Source: Rhopalosiphum padi
Lineage: Eukaryota > Arthropoda > Insecta > Hemiptera > Aphididae
Assembly: GCF_020882245.1 (NCBI RefSeq)
Contig: NC_083598.1
Location: forward strand, 36,741,858-36,805,857
DNA length: 64,000 bases
Reading direction: 5' to 3'
Position numbers and translations under genes: made by a program. Below are positions 46,291 to 59,500 of this stretch, in pieces (position 1 is the stretch's first letter; each line of letters opens with the position of its first letter). Under the pieces are notes generated by a model that ran no database searches, was not told the DNA's origin, and saw only the letters and a list, made by a program, of their open reading frames with translations.

Positions 46291-47446
46291 AAGATGCATG
46301 AGCATCATTTTATTTGCGTTAATTTGTATAATTCTGCTTTTATACGTTTTATTACTACGGTGTATTTGATCATATTCTCGAATCACGATCTCGAGAGCCC
46401 TCCGACCATCGGTAGGAAGGTAATAGTGTAAATTTAAATAATTTTAATATTTACATCTGATGGGTACCTAACTGTATTCTCCAGCACTTGTAAGTGTAGG
46501 GATAAAGGTTCCACAGATCCGACATTTATTCAAGGCTTGGGTCCTTTGTATCTTTCCTCTTTAGAGTTATTATCTCAACTATCTATTTTAATTTATTTTA
46601 TTTTTGCGTTATTACATATCTGTTGTAAAAAAATACATTTATAGTTTATACATTTTTAGGTTTAAAAACTAACCAATTTTTTTGTGTCGTGTAATCATAG
46701 CATCATAAGTGATTTCACGGTGGAATGATGCTCAATCAACAGCGGATTGTTGAGACATTTGTTTTTGTTTTTTTAATAAATGATAAAGATACATTTTCAA
46801 GCCATAAATAAGGAAAAGAGACTATTTGGTTTAGATTTAATGTGATTTGTTGAAAAATGTATCCTTTCTTATAGACCGTTTTTTTTATTTTTTATGACTG
46901 TTTGTTGTTCGACACCGCCAAGTAAATCCGTCAACGCATCTCACATCTTCGCATAGGTAATTTTAAATAATGCCCACGGTCACACGTGAGTTGGTTGTCA
47001 GATGCTATTAAATAATAAATTCCACTGTTGCAGCTGCTTAATTACATTGAGAGACACTGGACCAGAAGTATTATTTTCAAAAACATCGTTTATTTCAATA
47101 ATATTTATGATCGACAATCGACATATTTTTATTATTTAACACTATAACACTACGTTATATACAACGTAAACCACTTAACGATACGGAATTCAAGTTAATC
47201 TGTAGTTTAACTTCACTTTTATGATTATTAACCGAATAGAACGAAAAGGTAATGGCAAATTGGCAAAAACTAAATCTTATCTGTAGTATATCCATTATAT
47301 TACAAGACAATATTTTGTCATGTTACAAGATATTACACTATAAATAGAAGGATCTCTTTGGATTTATCAGAGATTAGTGACTTGACTATATTGTATAAAA
47401 CTATATTTTGCACTGGAATTACGATATTAAAACCATACATTCTCGT
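46291..47446. other. Intergenic, no gene seen
   Basis: No coding exon recognised. A moderately CG-containing patch occurs at about 46910-47000. Confidence 0.4.
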
Positions 47447-47690
47447 GTATAGGTAATACAAATTTTCGGCATTATTTTTTAAAACTTTAAAATACAGTTT
47501 TCCGAAAAAACAAAAATTTGATTTTTTTGAAAATACGATATTAGCATATATTTTAAAAATGTTAAAATACAGTGTACTCTCGGTTATCCGCGTAACTACT
47601 AACTAATGATTTCCGGAAAAAACTTTTGGCACCATAATTTTTAAAACGTTAAAATACATAGGTTTCCAAAAAAAAACCAAAATTTCGAGG
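47447..47690. repeat. Degenerate direct repeats and a pogo/Tigger-like terminus
   Basis: Three copies of a unit around TTTTAAAA-TTAAAATACA followed by a TTTCCGAAAAAA-type block occur at about 47480, 47555 and 47640. The middle copy carries CAGTGTACTCTCGGTTATCC, which resembles the termini of pogo/Tigger transposons. No matching second terminus was found. Confidence 0.35.
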
Positions 47691-47710
47691 CGGTGCTAAA
47701 CTAGATTTGT

Positions 47711-48100
47711 TCCCAAATATGATGTGTTGCGCGCGCTATTTTCTAATACCCGTGTGTCCGCGTGTCATAATCGGCATTTATTTTTTCATCTAGTGGCACT
47801 GGCTATCATTATAGGCTATGGTGGTAGGTAATAGTGTGTATAGAACTTACTTTTTACTCTAAGCCCTAAGGAATCCTAGAATATATAAATTATTACTTAT
47901 TAGCGTAATAACGTTAGTGATACTGTTACTTTTACTGGGGAACAAATCTTATAGTCTTATACACACGATACTATTACCACCATAGTCCATAGCCTATAAT
48001 GATAGCCAGTGCCACTAGATGATAAAAATAAATGCCTATAATGACACGCAGACATACGGTATTAGAAAATAGCGCGCGCGACACGACATCATATTTGATA
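47711..48100. repeat. Inverted repeat with about 135-bp arms upstream of CMTR2
   Basis: The left arm (47711-47850) and right arm (about 47965-48100) are inverted copies. GCGCGCGCTATTTTCTAATAC-type, CATCTAGTGGCACTGGCTAT and CATTATAGGCTATGG blocks are shared. The spacer is about 110 bp. TTGTTCCC at 47708 and GGGGAACAAATC at 47938 form an additional inverted pair. Immediately after the right arm, GATAACAG/CTGTTATC (48097-48119) forms a small hairpin. It may be a foldback transposon; no flanking duplication was found. Confidence 0.8.
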
Positions 48101-48119
48101 ACAGTAGAAAGCTGTTATC

Positions 48120-48339
48120 ATTGAGAAAATCAGGCCAATGACCATTCTATTCTAATATTCTCTCGACGTTTAAAGTCTTCCAAGTTCCAAGTTCTACTTC
48201 GTAATTGGCAAATCGTAATGCTCGTTAATAGGGATTACAATGTAATATCGATTGTTATTAAATATTTTATGTTTTACATTTATCGTTCATTATAATTACT
48301 TTTAAATACGAGTAAATTATTGTTTGAATTCCACGAGCA
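48120..48339 (+). promoter_or_regulatory. Immediate upstream region of CMTR2
   Basis: The 220 bases between the inverted repeat and the CMTR2 ATG probably hold the promoter and/or 5'UTR. No distinct motif was singled out. Confidence 0.35.
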
Positions 48340-51300
48340 ATGCAAACTAAAATGGACAAAACCGAAGATTCGTTTAATAACAATTACACTACTTACGAGT
48401 ACTCTAAAGAAGATGGGACCAGGGAAAAGAAACATTTCAACGGTTACCAGCACAAATCATCGCAATATGACGAAGTTGTAACCCAATTGTTTTCTAAGCA
48501 ATTTTGCATGCCAAATCAAAGCAAATGGAAACTTCCTGACCCAGACACTATGCTAAGTCAATGCAAATGGGAGGTAATTTAAAATATTAAGTTTTATTTA
48601 TAACTTTTTTAGTGTTTATACATAAATTAATATTAATAAGTCAATGTTTAACAAATTAATTATTATCAGACACCTAATTTGGTAAATGAAAATTAAAATC
48701 ATTACGTATAATAATTTTTTAATGATTTATTGGGTTCAAAATAAATACCTAATATATTTTATATTTATTAACATTTTTGAAATTAAAAAATTTAAAAAAA
48801 TGATTAAAAGAAATTATATTTTTCACAAATTGTTTTAATCTTAAAGGGATTATAATTTATTGTAATTACCTAATAAATAATAGCAATTAAGTATTTTTAT
48901 ACACTAGGAGAAACAGAACCTAGACTGTTTATAGAATTGTTTTTAAAATAATATATATTTCTATAAAATGTATATTAAACTGTTTACTAATGTCAAAAAA
49001 TAACCAATTCATACTTGTTATCTATAAAAATGATAAAACATTAAAATTATGATAGCAATATAGTATACAATGATTTATAACTTTATTATTTTCTAACTAG
49101 TAATATATTGTAAATGATTAATATACCCATGTGTCTGCTTGAAAGATAGTATACACAATTTCGTGGTCTTTGAACTCATATAATATTAAAAATAATATTT
49201 TTTAACTACAAAAATGTGAATAATTTATAAACTATATTGTTATACAATGTAGGTACTTAAATCATGATTTATAGATATTGGTAAACCTAAAAACATTTAA
49301 GAGAGTCAACCTTAGATACTTTAAAAATATTTATTATAAATAATTTTACTAGTTAATTATCTAGTGTCTATAGTAGTAGTTAATGTAGTATTAAGTAGAT
49401 TTAGAGCTGTACATTTTCATAATTATGAAAATTTAAAAAAAAAAAATTTTCATTTAGATTTTACAATTATTTTATTTTATTTTAAATAGTAAAGTATAGA
49501 TCATTTGTTAATTATACATTTATACTCAAAAAACTTAACAAGTTACTTACAAAATAAAAATACTAACTGTTTAATATATTTTAAAATAAAAATGTTCGTT
49601 ATAAATTTAAAGAATAAAAAAAAAATATGAAATAAAATGTTAGAATTAATTAAATCTTTTTTAGATACATGAATTATTAAGTATAATTTGCATTCATGCA
49701 TTACATACCTATAAAATACCTTATATAGGTATATTTTTTTTATAAAATATAGTATATTTATTACAGGAAGTTACATACTAAATTGTATTATGAATCAATG
49801 GCATAATTTGGTCATGTTTGAAAGGAGGGATGAAATGTTTTTACATTTTATCTATAAACTCTCCTTCCTCACCCCCTAAAAGAAAATTGTATTTATCATA
49901 AACATCTCCTTTCAGTGCAATAAATGTATGTACAAATGTGAGACGGAAAAAAATAATTACAAAATATACAATTATATTTATTGTTAAATCAGTAAATATA
50001 AATAAATGTAGTTAACCAGTCTTTAAAAATAAAAAAAGGGTCATTGAGGGGAGGGGATACGACACCCAAATCTCTCCCCCGTAATTATGCCACTGTTACA
50101 AATTTTCAATACTCTTATTACATTTTACATATGAGTACATGACAAAATTGAAAACGTGACTACGGCATACCCATACCGGCTATCACTACCTATTCGTGTA
50201 TGTAACTCCTGTAAAAAATAAAATTGAAAAATTGATAAAACATAAAATTCCAATGAAAAAAAACATTTTTATACTTACAGCTCTTGATAGATGTAGATTT
50301 TTATAATATTTTTCATTTTCTTTCAAGATTGTAATAATTTACAATTGAGTCGCGATAACTTGAAGTTGAAGGGAGATAAAAATTCGCTTCGAGATATCTA
50401 ACTCGAATTAATTTGTAGGGTAGTAAAAAAAAATTTGAGTTGTCAAGTTTTTCGAGTTATCGTGACTCGACTGTATTTTATTTTTAATAAGAATAATTGT
50501 TTGAAAGTTTACAAAATAATAATAATAATTATAGGTAATAAATAAATAAAAAATAAAAATTATTAAATGTACTTATCTAATTGTTATTTTAATATACTAA
50601 GTACAATTTTACTATTTTTTTTTAGTTACCAGATTTTATACATTTAAAAAAATCACTTAATAAAGTCAAGGATAAACTCGATGATTTTAACTTAGCTGAA
50701 TGGCATAAAAATACAAAACAAACAAACCCAGCTAGTAAAGTCATTTCTAAAGTTAGAGGAATTGGACATCCAGAATTATTAACTGGGGCTTGGTTGAAGT
50801 TTTTTGAACTATTAAACGATTATAAATTAATACCTCAAAAATGTATAGACAATGGTAAATTGTATAGTGTTCATTTATGTGAAGCTCCGGGTGGTTTTAT
50901 TTCTGCTCTCAACCACTATATTGTTAGCCAAGAAATAGATGTCAAAGTAAGTAATTCTAATTAGTTTTAATAATATTTTATTAAATTAATTTTGTTTATC
51001 GTCCTAGTGGGATTGGATAGGAGTTTCATTAAATCCATATCACGAAGGAAACGGTAATCCTGATTTAATAAATGATGATAGATTCATGTTATTCACAATA
51101 AACCATTGGTTTTTTGGTACGGATCATACTGGTGATATTTTCCAAAAAAACTTCTACAAAGATTTATATGCCTTTGTTAAAAACCGTTTTGGTGAAAAAG
51201 CAAATTTGGTAAATAAAACATTTATTTATTGGTTTCTTTATTTATTCTTCTAAATAATGTTTTTTTAACCTTCAGGTAACAGCTGATGGTAGTATGGACT

Positions 51301-53770
51301 GCCAAAATAATCCTGATGAACAAGAAAATGTAGTAATGCGACTTCAAATAGTTGAAACTATGGTCGCTTTAATGATACTTCAAGAAGGTTGTATTAATAT
51401 TAGACATATTTGTAAATTTTTAGTTTTGTTAATGTTTTTAAAAATAAATTTAGGTGGTACTTTTGTTCTAAAAATGTTTACTATGTTTGAATGCAATTCG
51501 TTATGTCGAATATATTTGTTATGCTGTGCTTTTAATTCAGTACAAATAAAAAAACCAGTTACTAGTAAACAAGGAAATTCTGAAATTTATATTGTATGTT
51601 GCGGATACAAAGGCTTACAACATGTGGAACCTTGGATTCATACATATTTTTCAACTATTGAACGGAGTATGTATTATTATTTATTAATAAACATAAATAT
51701 TGATTCTTATCTACATGTGACTTATTTTATCATTTTAGCTGTGTCTGATTATAGTATGTTTCCATTAAAAGAATTGCCTAAAGATTTTTTATCGTCTATG
51801 TATAACTGTTCAAAATATTTTAGTGAACTACAAATGCAAATTATTGAAAACAACATAGAACGATTTGTAAAAAAAATTGAAAATGACACTAAATATTTAA
51901 CCGAGTTACAATATTGGGTTGCTAAAACATATGCTCATAAATATAAAGTAAAACCAATAGAATCATCACAGGAAATAGTTGGACAAAATAAACTTCAGGT
52001 AAAAATATAAAATTAAATGATTAAATTTGTATCCTGTATACTTATTTTATAAATACTAAATTGTTTTAAATTAAATAGAGTTTACAGTATGATTTTCCAA
52101 AAGTTTCAACTATGAAGTTAGTCATGGATTATTCATTTTCTGAGAAACAACGTAGGATTGAATGTCAAGCATCAGATGAAGCGAAGTTACTTCAAGATGA
52201 AATTAATATGTTTAAACAATATCAATGGCAATATGACTCAACAGTTTTATGGTTTACTGCTGAGGTTAATTTCATAATTTTATTTTATAGAAATATCATA
52301 GTAGTAAAATAGTAAAAAATCATCATTTTATGATCAAAAATTATATTTATTATTTTGTACGTTTATATGCAGCAGTTAATGCACTTTAACTCAATGCGTA
52401 TTAAGTTAGTCCGAGAATTAGGTGCATATATATGTATTTTTAGTTCTCATTAAACTGATATGCATTTATTATTTAATTTGATTCTTCAAATCGAATTAAC
52501 TCCACATATATGTGATTAACTCTTACTCTGGGATTAAGATATGTATGTAAATCGCTTTAATGTGAATTAATATGTTAGCGGGAATTTTAAAATGTCAAAT
52601 TATAATTATTTTGGTCATGGAATCCAAAGTTTAAAGCATGGACTAAAAACATTCACATTAACTTGTAATTTTATTTAACATCTAATCTTGATATTTTAGG
52701 TGCATATAAATTCGCTCTAATGCAAATTAACTCAATGCACATTGAGTTAATTCGCATTAACTGCTGCATATAAATGAAGTAATTGTGTTCTTAGCAAATG
52801 ATTAGGATTGGTTAAATTGTTGATTTTTTCACACAGGATGCCAAAATTCACTCATCTGATTTTAATATACAAATGGGTAAACCTGTATCTGTGGTACGTA
52901 ACTCAAAGTTTTGTGTGAATACACTAATCGACTATAGTAACCGGGCAAGATCACTATTTACTATTCCTATTGAGGATAATATTAAGCGTAGAGAGTTAGT
53001 TTTAAATTCATTTTAATTTACAAGTAAAATTATTGTTGAAACTTTTAATTTCAATATGGACTATTCTTTATGTATTACAGTTACTTTTGGCTTCAAATTC
53101 CAAGGCAAACTATCAATGGACAATTAATTGTTTGTGATGTCACTTCGATATATATCAGCGATTGTATCAACAATAATCGAAAACAACATGATTCTTTGAT
53201 TGCTATCTTAGAATCATTTGAAAAGCTTCAAACTTCTGATAGCTTATTAGTAATTGGATATCCGTTGCTTACTCAAGTGAATGTTGGTGTTTTCTTTATA
53301 CTTTTAAATATGTTCCTAAAGGTATTTTATATTTACTCAATAATAATTTTCAAATTTCATTTTAACTAAATATTTGAATTGCATTTTTTTATGTTCCATT
53401 TTAGACTGGTATGATGAAACCTGATGAAATGGGTCATGCTTTTGTGTTTTGTTCAAAAGTTAATGACAAACATGTAGATGAATTTATAGCTCTTTTAAAG
53501 AAATTAAAAGAGCATATTAAAGATCCTAGTATCATAGATATAGTTGAAAAACAAGAACAATCTTTGATATCATTCATTCCAATTAAGAAAGTTATGTGTA
53601 AGTTATATTTATGTTATATTATTAAATTTAAACATGTTCATAATTGAATAATTTCCAAAATATATATTTATGTTTCAGTTCAACCTATTTATAAAGATAT
53701 TGTTACTGTTAATTGTTTGCTTATAATCAATGAAGTGAAAAAAACTGTTTGTTCTTACTTGCAACAATAA
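48340..53770 (+). CDS. CMTR2: Cap-specific mRNA (nucleoside-2'-O-)-methyltransferase 2
   Basis: Eleven exons (48340-48573, 50626-50946, 51008-51208, 51276-51387, 51454-51666, 51739-51998, 52079-52264, 52837-52994, 53081-53321, 53405-53597, 53679-53770) encode 736 residues, against 770 in human. All phases are consistent. The enzyme is known to methylate the ribose of the second transcribed nucleotide (cap2) of mRNA. The catalytic half shows AWLKFFELL (Lys about 136), the SAM-binding LCEAPGGFISALNHY (about 160-175), GVSLNPYHEGN, WWYFG-like HWFFGTDHTGDI, VTADGSMDCQNNPDEQE (Asp about 256) and GGTFVLKMFTMFE (Lys about 296), giving the K-D-K set of RrmJ-type methyltransferases. The C-terminal half (from about 400) is the diverged, non-catalytic Rossmann-like region. 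Met5 (ATG at 48352) is an alternative start. Introns 1 and 7 hold MITEs. Confidence 0.94.
49796..50095. mobile_element. TIR element (300 bp) in CMTR2 intron 1
   Basis: The left end CAATGGCATAATTTGG and right end (opposite strand CAGTGGCATAATTACGG) are inverted. Flanking 8-mers TTATGAAT-like and TTACAAAT agree only partly. Poly-G near the right end resembles other elements of this window. Likely hAT-related. Confidence 0.65.
50342..50473. mobile_element. pogo/Tigger-type MITE (132 bp) in CMTR2 intron 1
   Basis: TA dinucleotides (50340-50341, 50474-50475) flank inverted ends CAATTGAGTCGCGATAACTT and, on the opposite strand, CAGTCGAGTCACGATAACTC. CAGT ends with a TA target are known for pogo/Tigger and other Tc1-mariner elements. 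No coding capacity. Confidence 0.75.
52368..52768. mobile_element. MITE (401 bp) in CMTR2 intron 7
   Basis: Perfect terminal inverted repeats TGCAGCAGTTAATGC / GCATTAACTGCTGCA lie between TA dinucleotides (TATA on both sides). Subterminal ATTAACTC and GAGTTAA motifs recur internally in both orientations (52390, 52495, 52515, 52727, 52743). A TA target suggests a Tc1/mariner-type element, although the exact target length is ambiguous because the flanks are palindromic. Confidence 0.75.
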
Positions 53771-55319
53771 TGAAAAATTTGTTATCAGAAGATAATTAAT
53801 TAAATATTTTTTTTTTTTCATTGTTATGTATTATTTTGTTGAAATTTACTATATTCACTAGGTATTTGAACCACTAAAAATATAGATAATTTGTGATAAT
53901 TATTTTTAAATTTATTACTATATTATAATATATTAATGTTATTTGTTTCATTAACATTTAAATTGTTTATACCTAACTTATTTTATAAATATGTTCTAAA
54001 GTACGTTTGGGAAATAATTGAAATACCATTTTATACCTATGAATATATTTTTCATATCTTTTGTAATGTACTAATCAAATTTAAATGGCCTATTGTGATT
54101 ATATTTAGAAAAGACTGATGATAGAAATATTTTAAGTCATTAATTAATCATAGCATTAACATATTATAGACAAATAATATGTATGTAATAATTTAATATT
54201 ATAAATTATAATATGTATACGCATTATATATATTAATATAATTTGTTAATCATTAAAGAAATTATGAAAAACCAAAGCAATTTAGTTGCATTTTATTCCA
54301 GCGTCGACTGTTTTTATATTACATGAAATTGTTTTTTTTTTTTATATTTTATACAATGTTTATTATATGTAGAATATTTATATTAAACATAATAATTTAT
54401 TATTTTAAATAAACCTAGTATTATTAATGTTGTTAAATTTATATTTTAAGAAATTAAATAATTTTTTAATGATGTGTCTTGTGTTTTATTTAATTATTTT
54501 ATCAATATAAATTTTCCATTTTGATTGTCATGATCATGATTCCCTAAATATATGTATATAAAAACAATATTTAAATTATTGAATTTGAGTGGTGCAATGA
54601 ATGTTTTGAATTTAAAATGCTGTGTTTATTTATTTTAATTTCTTATAGTCAAAAATGCTTTGATCAACTTTGATGGAAGCATTAGGCAAAACAAATTTTA
54701 TACTTTTGGTATGTCAAACTCAAAAATCATCAATATTTTTTTATAATTATCGAGAAGAACAAATACAAACATTCATTAAAATTGTGATTAATTATTAGGT
54801 AATTATTAAAATAATTACAAAGGTTTCGAAACGGTTATCATTTGAAATATTTAGTTTATTTGCTATTAATGACAGTAAAACAGTTTTTACTTTGTAACAA
54901 ACTTAAATAACGAATAGAAGGTGCCCTATTAGTTATTATTGTTATTAACATTTGTAGCAAAAACTAAAAAATTAAGCATAAATTGCAGTTTCTTTTATGA
55001 GATTTTGTTGATTAAATTTAGAAAAATGTATACATTAAATACTAAATAATATATACTATTATAACTATTATAATTTATTAAATGCAATTGTTTAGCCAAA
55101 ATTAAATCAACTTACGTAAATACTAATATTGAATTAAAATATATTACTTAATATATACTAAACAGAAATATAGAAATTTTTTATAAACTATAGGTACCTA
55201 ATAAGTAATAATATAGGTAAGTAGGTTCATCATAAATGGAAGATGAAAATAATTATTCAGTACCTAATTGTTTTTAGTAGGCTAAGATTTATCTTTGAAT
55301 TACAATTTTTATTTGAAGT
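53771..55319. other. CMTR2 3' flank and intergenic region
   Basis: No gene seen. An AATAAA at about 54408 is a distant candidate poly(A) signal for CMTR2; a closer canonical hexamer was not obvious. Very AT-rich. Confidence 0.45.
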
Positions 55320-55325
55320 GGGTAT

Positions 55326-56215
55326 AAACATAGGCATAGATATTCAAATAATTATCTACATAAGATAATAGATATATTTTCAATATAATCATCCAGATGA
55401 GATAATTGATTAATTTAAATGAAATTATCTAGATAATAGATAATTTTAAGAAAAAAAATTATAGCTTAGCTGATTATAAAAAAAAATATATCATACATTT
55501 TAATTGATATTTTTTTTATTTTATGTTACATAAACAGATTGGTACTAGTGGTACATTTGGTTACATATTAAAATAAAAAACATTTAAATACATAGTAGAT
55601 CATAAACATAGTTAATAATTAGAAAAGTTATTTTGTATAAATATTAAAATATGATACACCACTTTATGTGTAATATAATTATATAAATCAATTAATGTGA
55701 TCATTAATATATTAAAAGTATTGTTTATTCTTTAGTTGACCTTAGGCATAGTAATTTTTCAAAAGTGTTGTCTTTTAGACGATTTCTTCGAGGTGTGAGT
55801 ATTTGACTGCCTGCACTAAATTTTACAGAAAATGGTAATATTGACAATATTGTGGCTATAGTAATAGTATGGTAACTAGTTGTTACCTAATGACAGTGCA
55901 AGTCACAGACTTCTATATTATATAGAAGTCTGTGGTGCAAGTATACAAATTACTTTTTGTAAATCTATGGGTCATTTAATATGTTATTACAATTCAATGC
56001 GATTGTGTGAATAAATATTGTATCTTGTATGAAAAAAATAGACAATATAGTAAATAATTTAGCTAGAATGCTAGATAATTAAAAAAAAGAGTTAAAAGAC
56101 CGTTTTTATTATCTAGATAAGATAATAGATAAATCATTTAAAAGCTATAGAGATGATGAGATAAAATATAGGTACGAAAAATTTACCCAGATAATTTATC
56201 TACATAATGCCTAAC
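55326..56215. mobile_element. Possible decayed TIR element of about 0.9 kb
   Basis: The left flank contains AACATAGGCATAGATATTC and ATTATCT; the right end, read on the opposite strand, gives AATGTTAGGCATTATGTAG and ATTATCT. ATTATCTAGATAAGATAATAGAT-like motifs cluster near both ends (55350-55445 and 56098-56200). The interior has no recognised coding sequence. No clear target duplication, so the boundaries are approximate. Confidence 0.45.
55904..55934. mobile_element. 31-bp perfect palindrome with 8-bp duplication
   Basis: CACAGACTTCTATAT, a single T, and ATATAGAAGTCTGTG form a perfect inverted repeat. It is flanked by GTGCAAGT on both sides (55896-55903 and 55935-55942). The architecture equals two hAT-type termini placed back to back with a full target duplication. 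It sits inside the larger 55326-56215 block. Confidence 0.6.
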
Positions 56216-56372
56216 ATTGGGTATAAATGAAATAATAACCGCGAGGGCGAGGCCCTAATGGCCTAATTATAAAGTATAATGTACAATTTTATAAAGAGTT
56301 AATTTTTACTTTTGCAATGTTACAGATCTGATGTCACCTATACAGTATCAGTAGTATTACTAGTTATTACTA

Positions 56373-56542
56373 CAGTGACGTAGCCAGGATTTTTTTTTGG
56401 GAGGGCTGATCAATTTTTGTAAAGTACAATCTAAGATTTTTGTAGCAATTTTCATAGACTATTAAAAATTAAAATAATTTTTTAATTTTCTTGATATTTC
56501 GGGCCTGCAGCCCCCTCAACCCTCCTCATGGCTAGGCCACTG
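56373..56542. mobile_element. TIR element (170 bp)
   Basis: The left end CAGTGACGTAGCCAGGAT and the right end (opposite strand CAGTGGCCTAGCCATGAG) are inverted and match at most positions. No flanking 8-bp duplication is preserved. Likely an old hAT-type element. Confidence 0.55.
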
Positions 56543-59500
56543 AGAGTAGGTTATACAGTTGACGGTTGAGTGGACGTATTTTGTCGTTTAGTCATATCTC
56601 CATTTCCCAGTTACGACTCAAGGATTATAGTTTATAGGTAGGTATTATAAGTTACCTCACTTTGATTTTATGAAAAAAACAAGAGTAGGAGAAATACAGC
56701 ATTGACTTTATTGGTAGAAAACTGTCGAATGTTGTGGACGTTGTGGTGTGTTCGTGCATTGCATTTCACGTTTTATTGGTTATGTGATATACACGTTATT
56801 GCTTATAGCTTGGAGTATCAATTTTTTTTTTTATATACACGAATACATTAAAATTGTATTATCTATTATTATTTTAACATGTAGAATAATTTTTGATATT
56901 CGTTTAGTACCTATGCAAAAACCAATAGCCGTACTTAGTGTTTTCATCAAATGATTTATATAATGATTATATATGATTATTTTTTATTCGTGATAAAATT
57001 TTCAAAATATTTTGACTCTTTTTGAGTGATTTATAGAAATTTAAATTTTCCATTTTCTTAGTTTTTTGTTGATAAAAAATATTATTCGTTGGGTAAAAAT
57101 TCTTAAAAATGTATTACAATATTTAACACGACTTGTTCTTAGATCTGTATAAAAATATTTAAAATTCATATGCACAATTAATTTTTATAAGATTTTTAAA
57201 ACCTCCTCCGATGTATCAGGAATAAAAAATAAATTACCTAACCTACAAATGAATAGTATGATTATATTTATGTACATTTTTTAAAAAACCCCAACGACTT
57301 TTTTTTCTGCGTTCGCGCTTACTCAATGCAGTTGAATAACTATACCTATTATGAAACATATACATTATAGATACAACCGTCGAATGTTCTGAAAATGATG
57401 TTAGTAGACGAGAATAAGAGAATTTAAAAATAGGGAATTATTTTGTTTATACGACTGAGGTAACCTAGTTATAACGGCTATAATATAATTTACTAATCTT
57501 GAGTAAAAATCACATTAACCTATGTATGTATATTATAACCTTTATAATTAGCGAGAATTTAGAGGAGAAAACAAATAGACATAGGACTGATAACACTACA
57601 ACAGTATAAATTATCTCGAGCACTAGTGCACTATAAGGTCAGGCGCCCAGGTCTATACACAGTGTTTTATTCAGTCATCATATCAGTATAGCTTCTCCTA
57701 ATTCAAAACAATGTAAAATTAGGAGTTCGCGTTTTTTTTTATATCCACGTTCGTCCATTAAAACTTAAACTTGCTGCCATGGCGTTTTCTGTTGTGTATA
57801 GATAGGTTAGGTACTCTAAATAAGACAATGAATTTCGAATTAGATGTAAAACGCCATCGGAATTCGGGGCGAAAAACTCTGTGTATTACCCCAGCTTTAT
57901 TCAGTTATAATAATAATTGTCCATTGAAATGGAAATTGAACTCGTGGAACTATAATGGCGATGGATTTTTTTTTGGAGGGGGGGGGGAAAGCAAACATTT
58001 TTCTTATTATATTTACATTATATAATTTTATAAACACAATATTTAGGATTTGATTTTAGGCCTTACAACTTAATACATAAATACATAATATAACTGTCAA
58101 GGGGGGGGGAGGACACTCGCCACCCTTGAATCGGCCACTGACAATAGGTATATTACTAAATTATTGAGATTCTTTTAAAGGTCAGCTCCTAAATATACCT
58201 ATTAACACTTTTCAAACGTTGAGTGACTGATGAATAATGATACTTTTAATTACCTATAGTTAATTTGGGTATGACTGTAAATGAGTACAAATTAAAAAAT
58301 ATGAGTCAGTTACCAATCTATAAATTATTAATATAATTTATTCCGATTATTAAGCTATTTTTTTTTGTAGATAATAAAAAAGTGACTTCATTCTAGAGAT
58401 TTGTAATGGTTATACTGATAATTTTATTTTATATTTATTTAAAATTAATGAACAATTAATGATGAAATGTTGATTATTTTTTAATACACATGTTATTTGA
58501 ATATGAGTAATTCAACGTTCAGTTATATTGTTATAATATATTATGTTGCTATATTATGTAAGTGTTATTTAACAGCATATTCAACAAATTGTTATTCAAA
58601 AACTTGAATAAACTGATAATTTTCATGATTTACTGTCACAAAATAATTAATTTAAAACGTAAATAAACAATCAAAGTCTTACAAAGACTGAAAGACATAA
58701 GTACAAATATAACAAAATTGACTATGTATTGTTTGTATCAACCAAATTAATAGGAATCTATAAGATTATAACAAATCATATTTGTGTAAATACATAAAGG
58801 TATTGTACGGTATACAAAAACTTAGCCCCCTCAAAATATATTTTAGACTCCAAAATATTTTTGATTATTAAAGATTAATTAATAATTTAAGCATAAAATA
58901 ATGAGAATGTGAGATACATCCTGTATTCCTATGCAATATGACGTAGAGCATTATTATAACAAAATTATTCAAAAGTAAATTGTATAAATATAAAATATTA
59001 AAGTTTATTTTTCAATATACTTGTACATATAATTTAATAAAAATATTTTTATCTAATAAATATTATGCGGGCATATCGACCAGTGGCATTACGTTCACCG
59101 TCCAATATTTTAGTTTTATTTTGGTGATTAAAAATGGATAAAAAAACTTATTTAGTATTTTTAAATTTTTAATATAACAAAAAAATTATCCGTATTTATA
59201 CAATTGTTACTATTGATATGAAAGTAATCCAGACGATCCTCCTAGTGTTTTGGAAAACATGAAAGTAAGTAAATTAAATTATAAGGTATTTATTTGTGGG
59301 CCTGCAGTCCCCCTAGTATTTTAGACCTAGTTGCGCCGATGGTTGTGGTAAAAATTTGTTCGGTATTTACTATATTATTGATACCCTATCTATAACTTAA
59401 CTTAGCTGTAACCGATACAAACTCAGTTAACCAAGTGGAACTAATAATTTTAACTAAATATATTGTTGTCATTGGAGCAACTGAAAATTCTGGTAGTAGC

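Noticed and set aside
59207..59268. Exon-like segment reading ESNPDDPPSVLENMK with a GTAAGT donor
   Set aside because: No plausible acceptor in that frame and no homologous protein recognised. The donor string also fits eroded transposon sequence; the downstream block at 60326 is a hAT fragment and not its partner.
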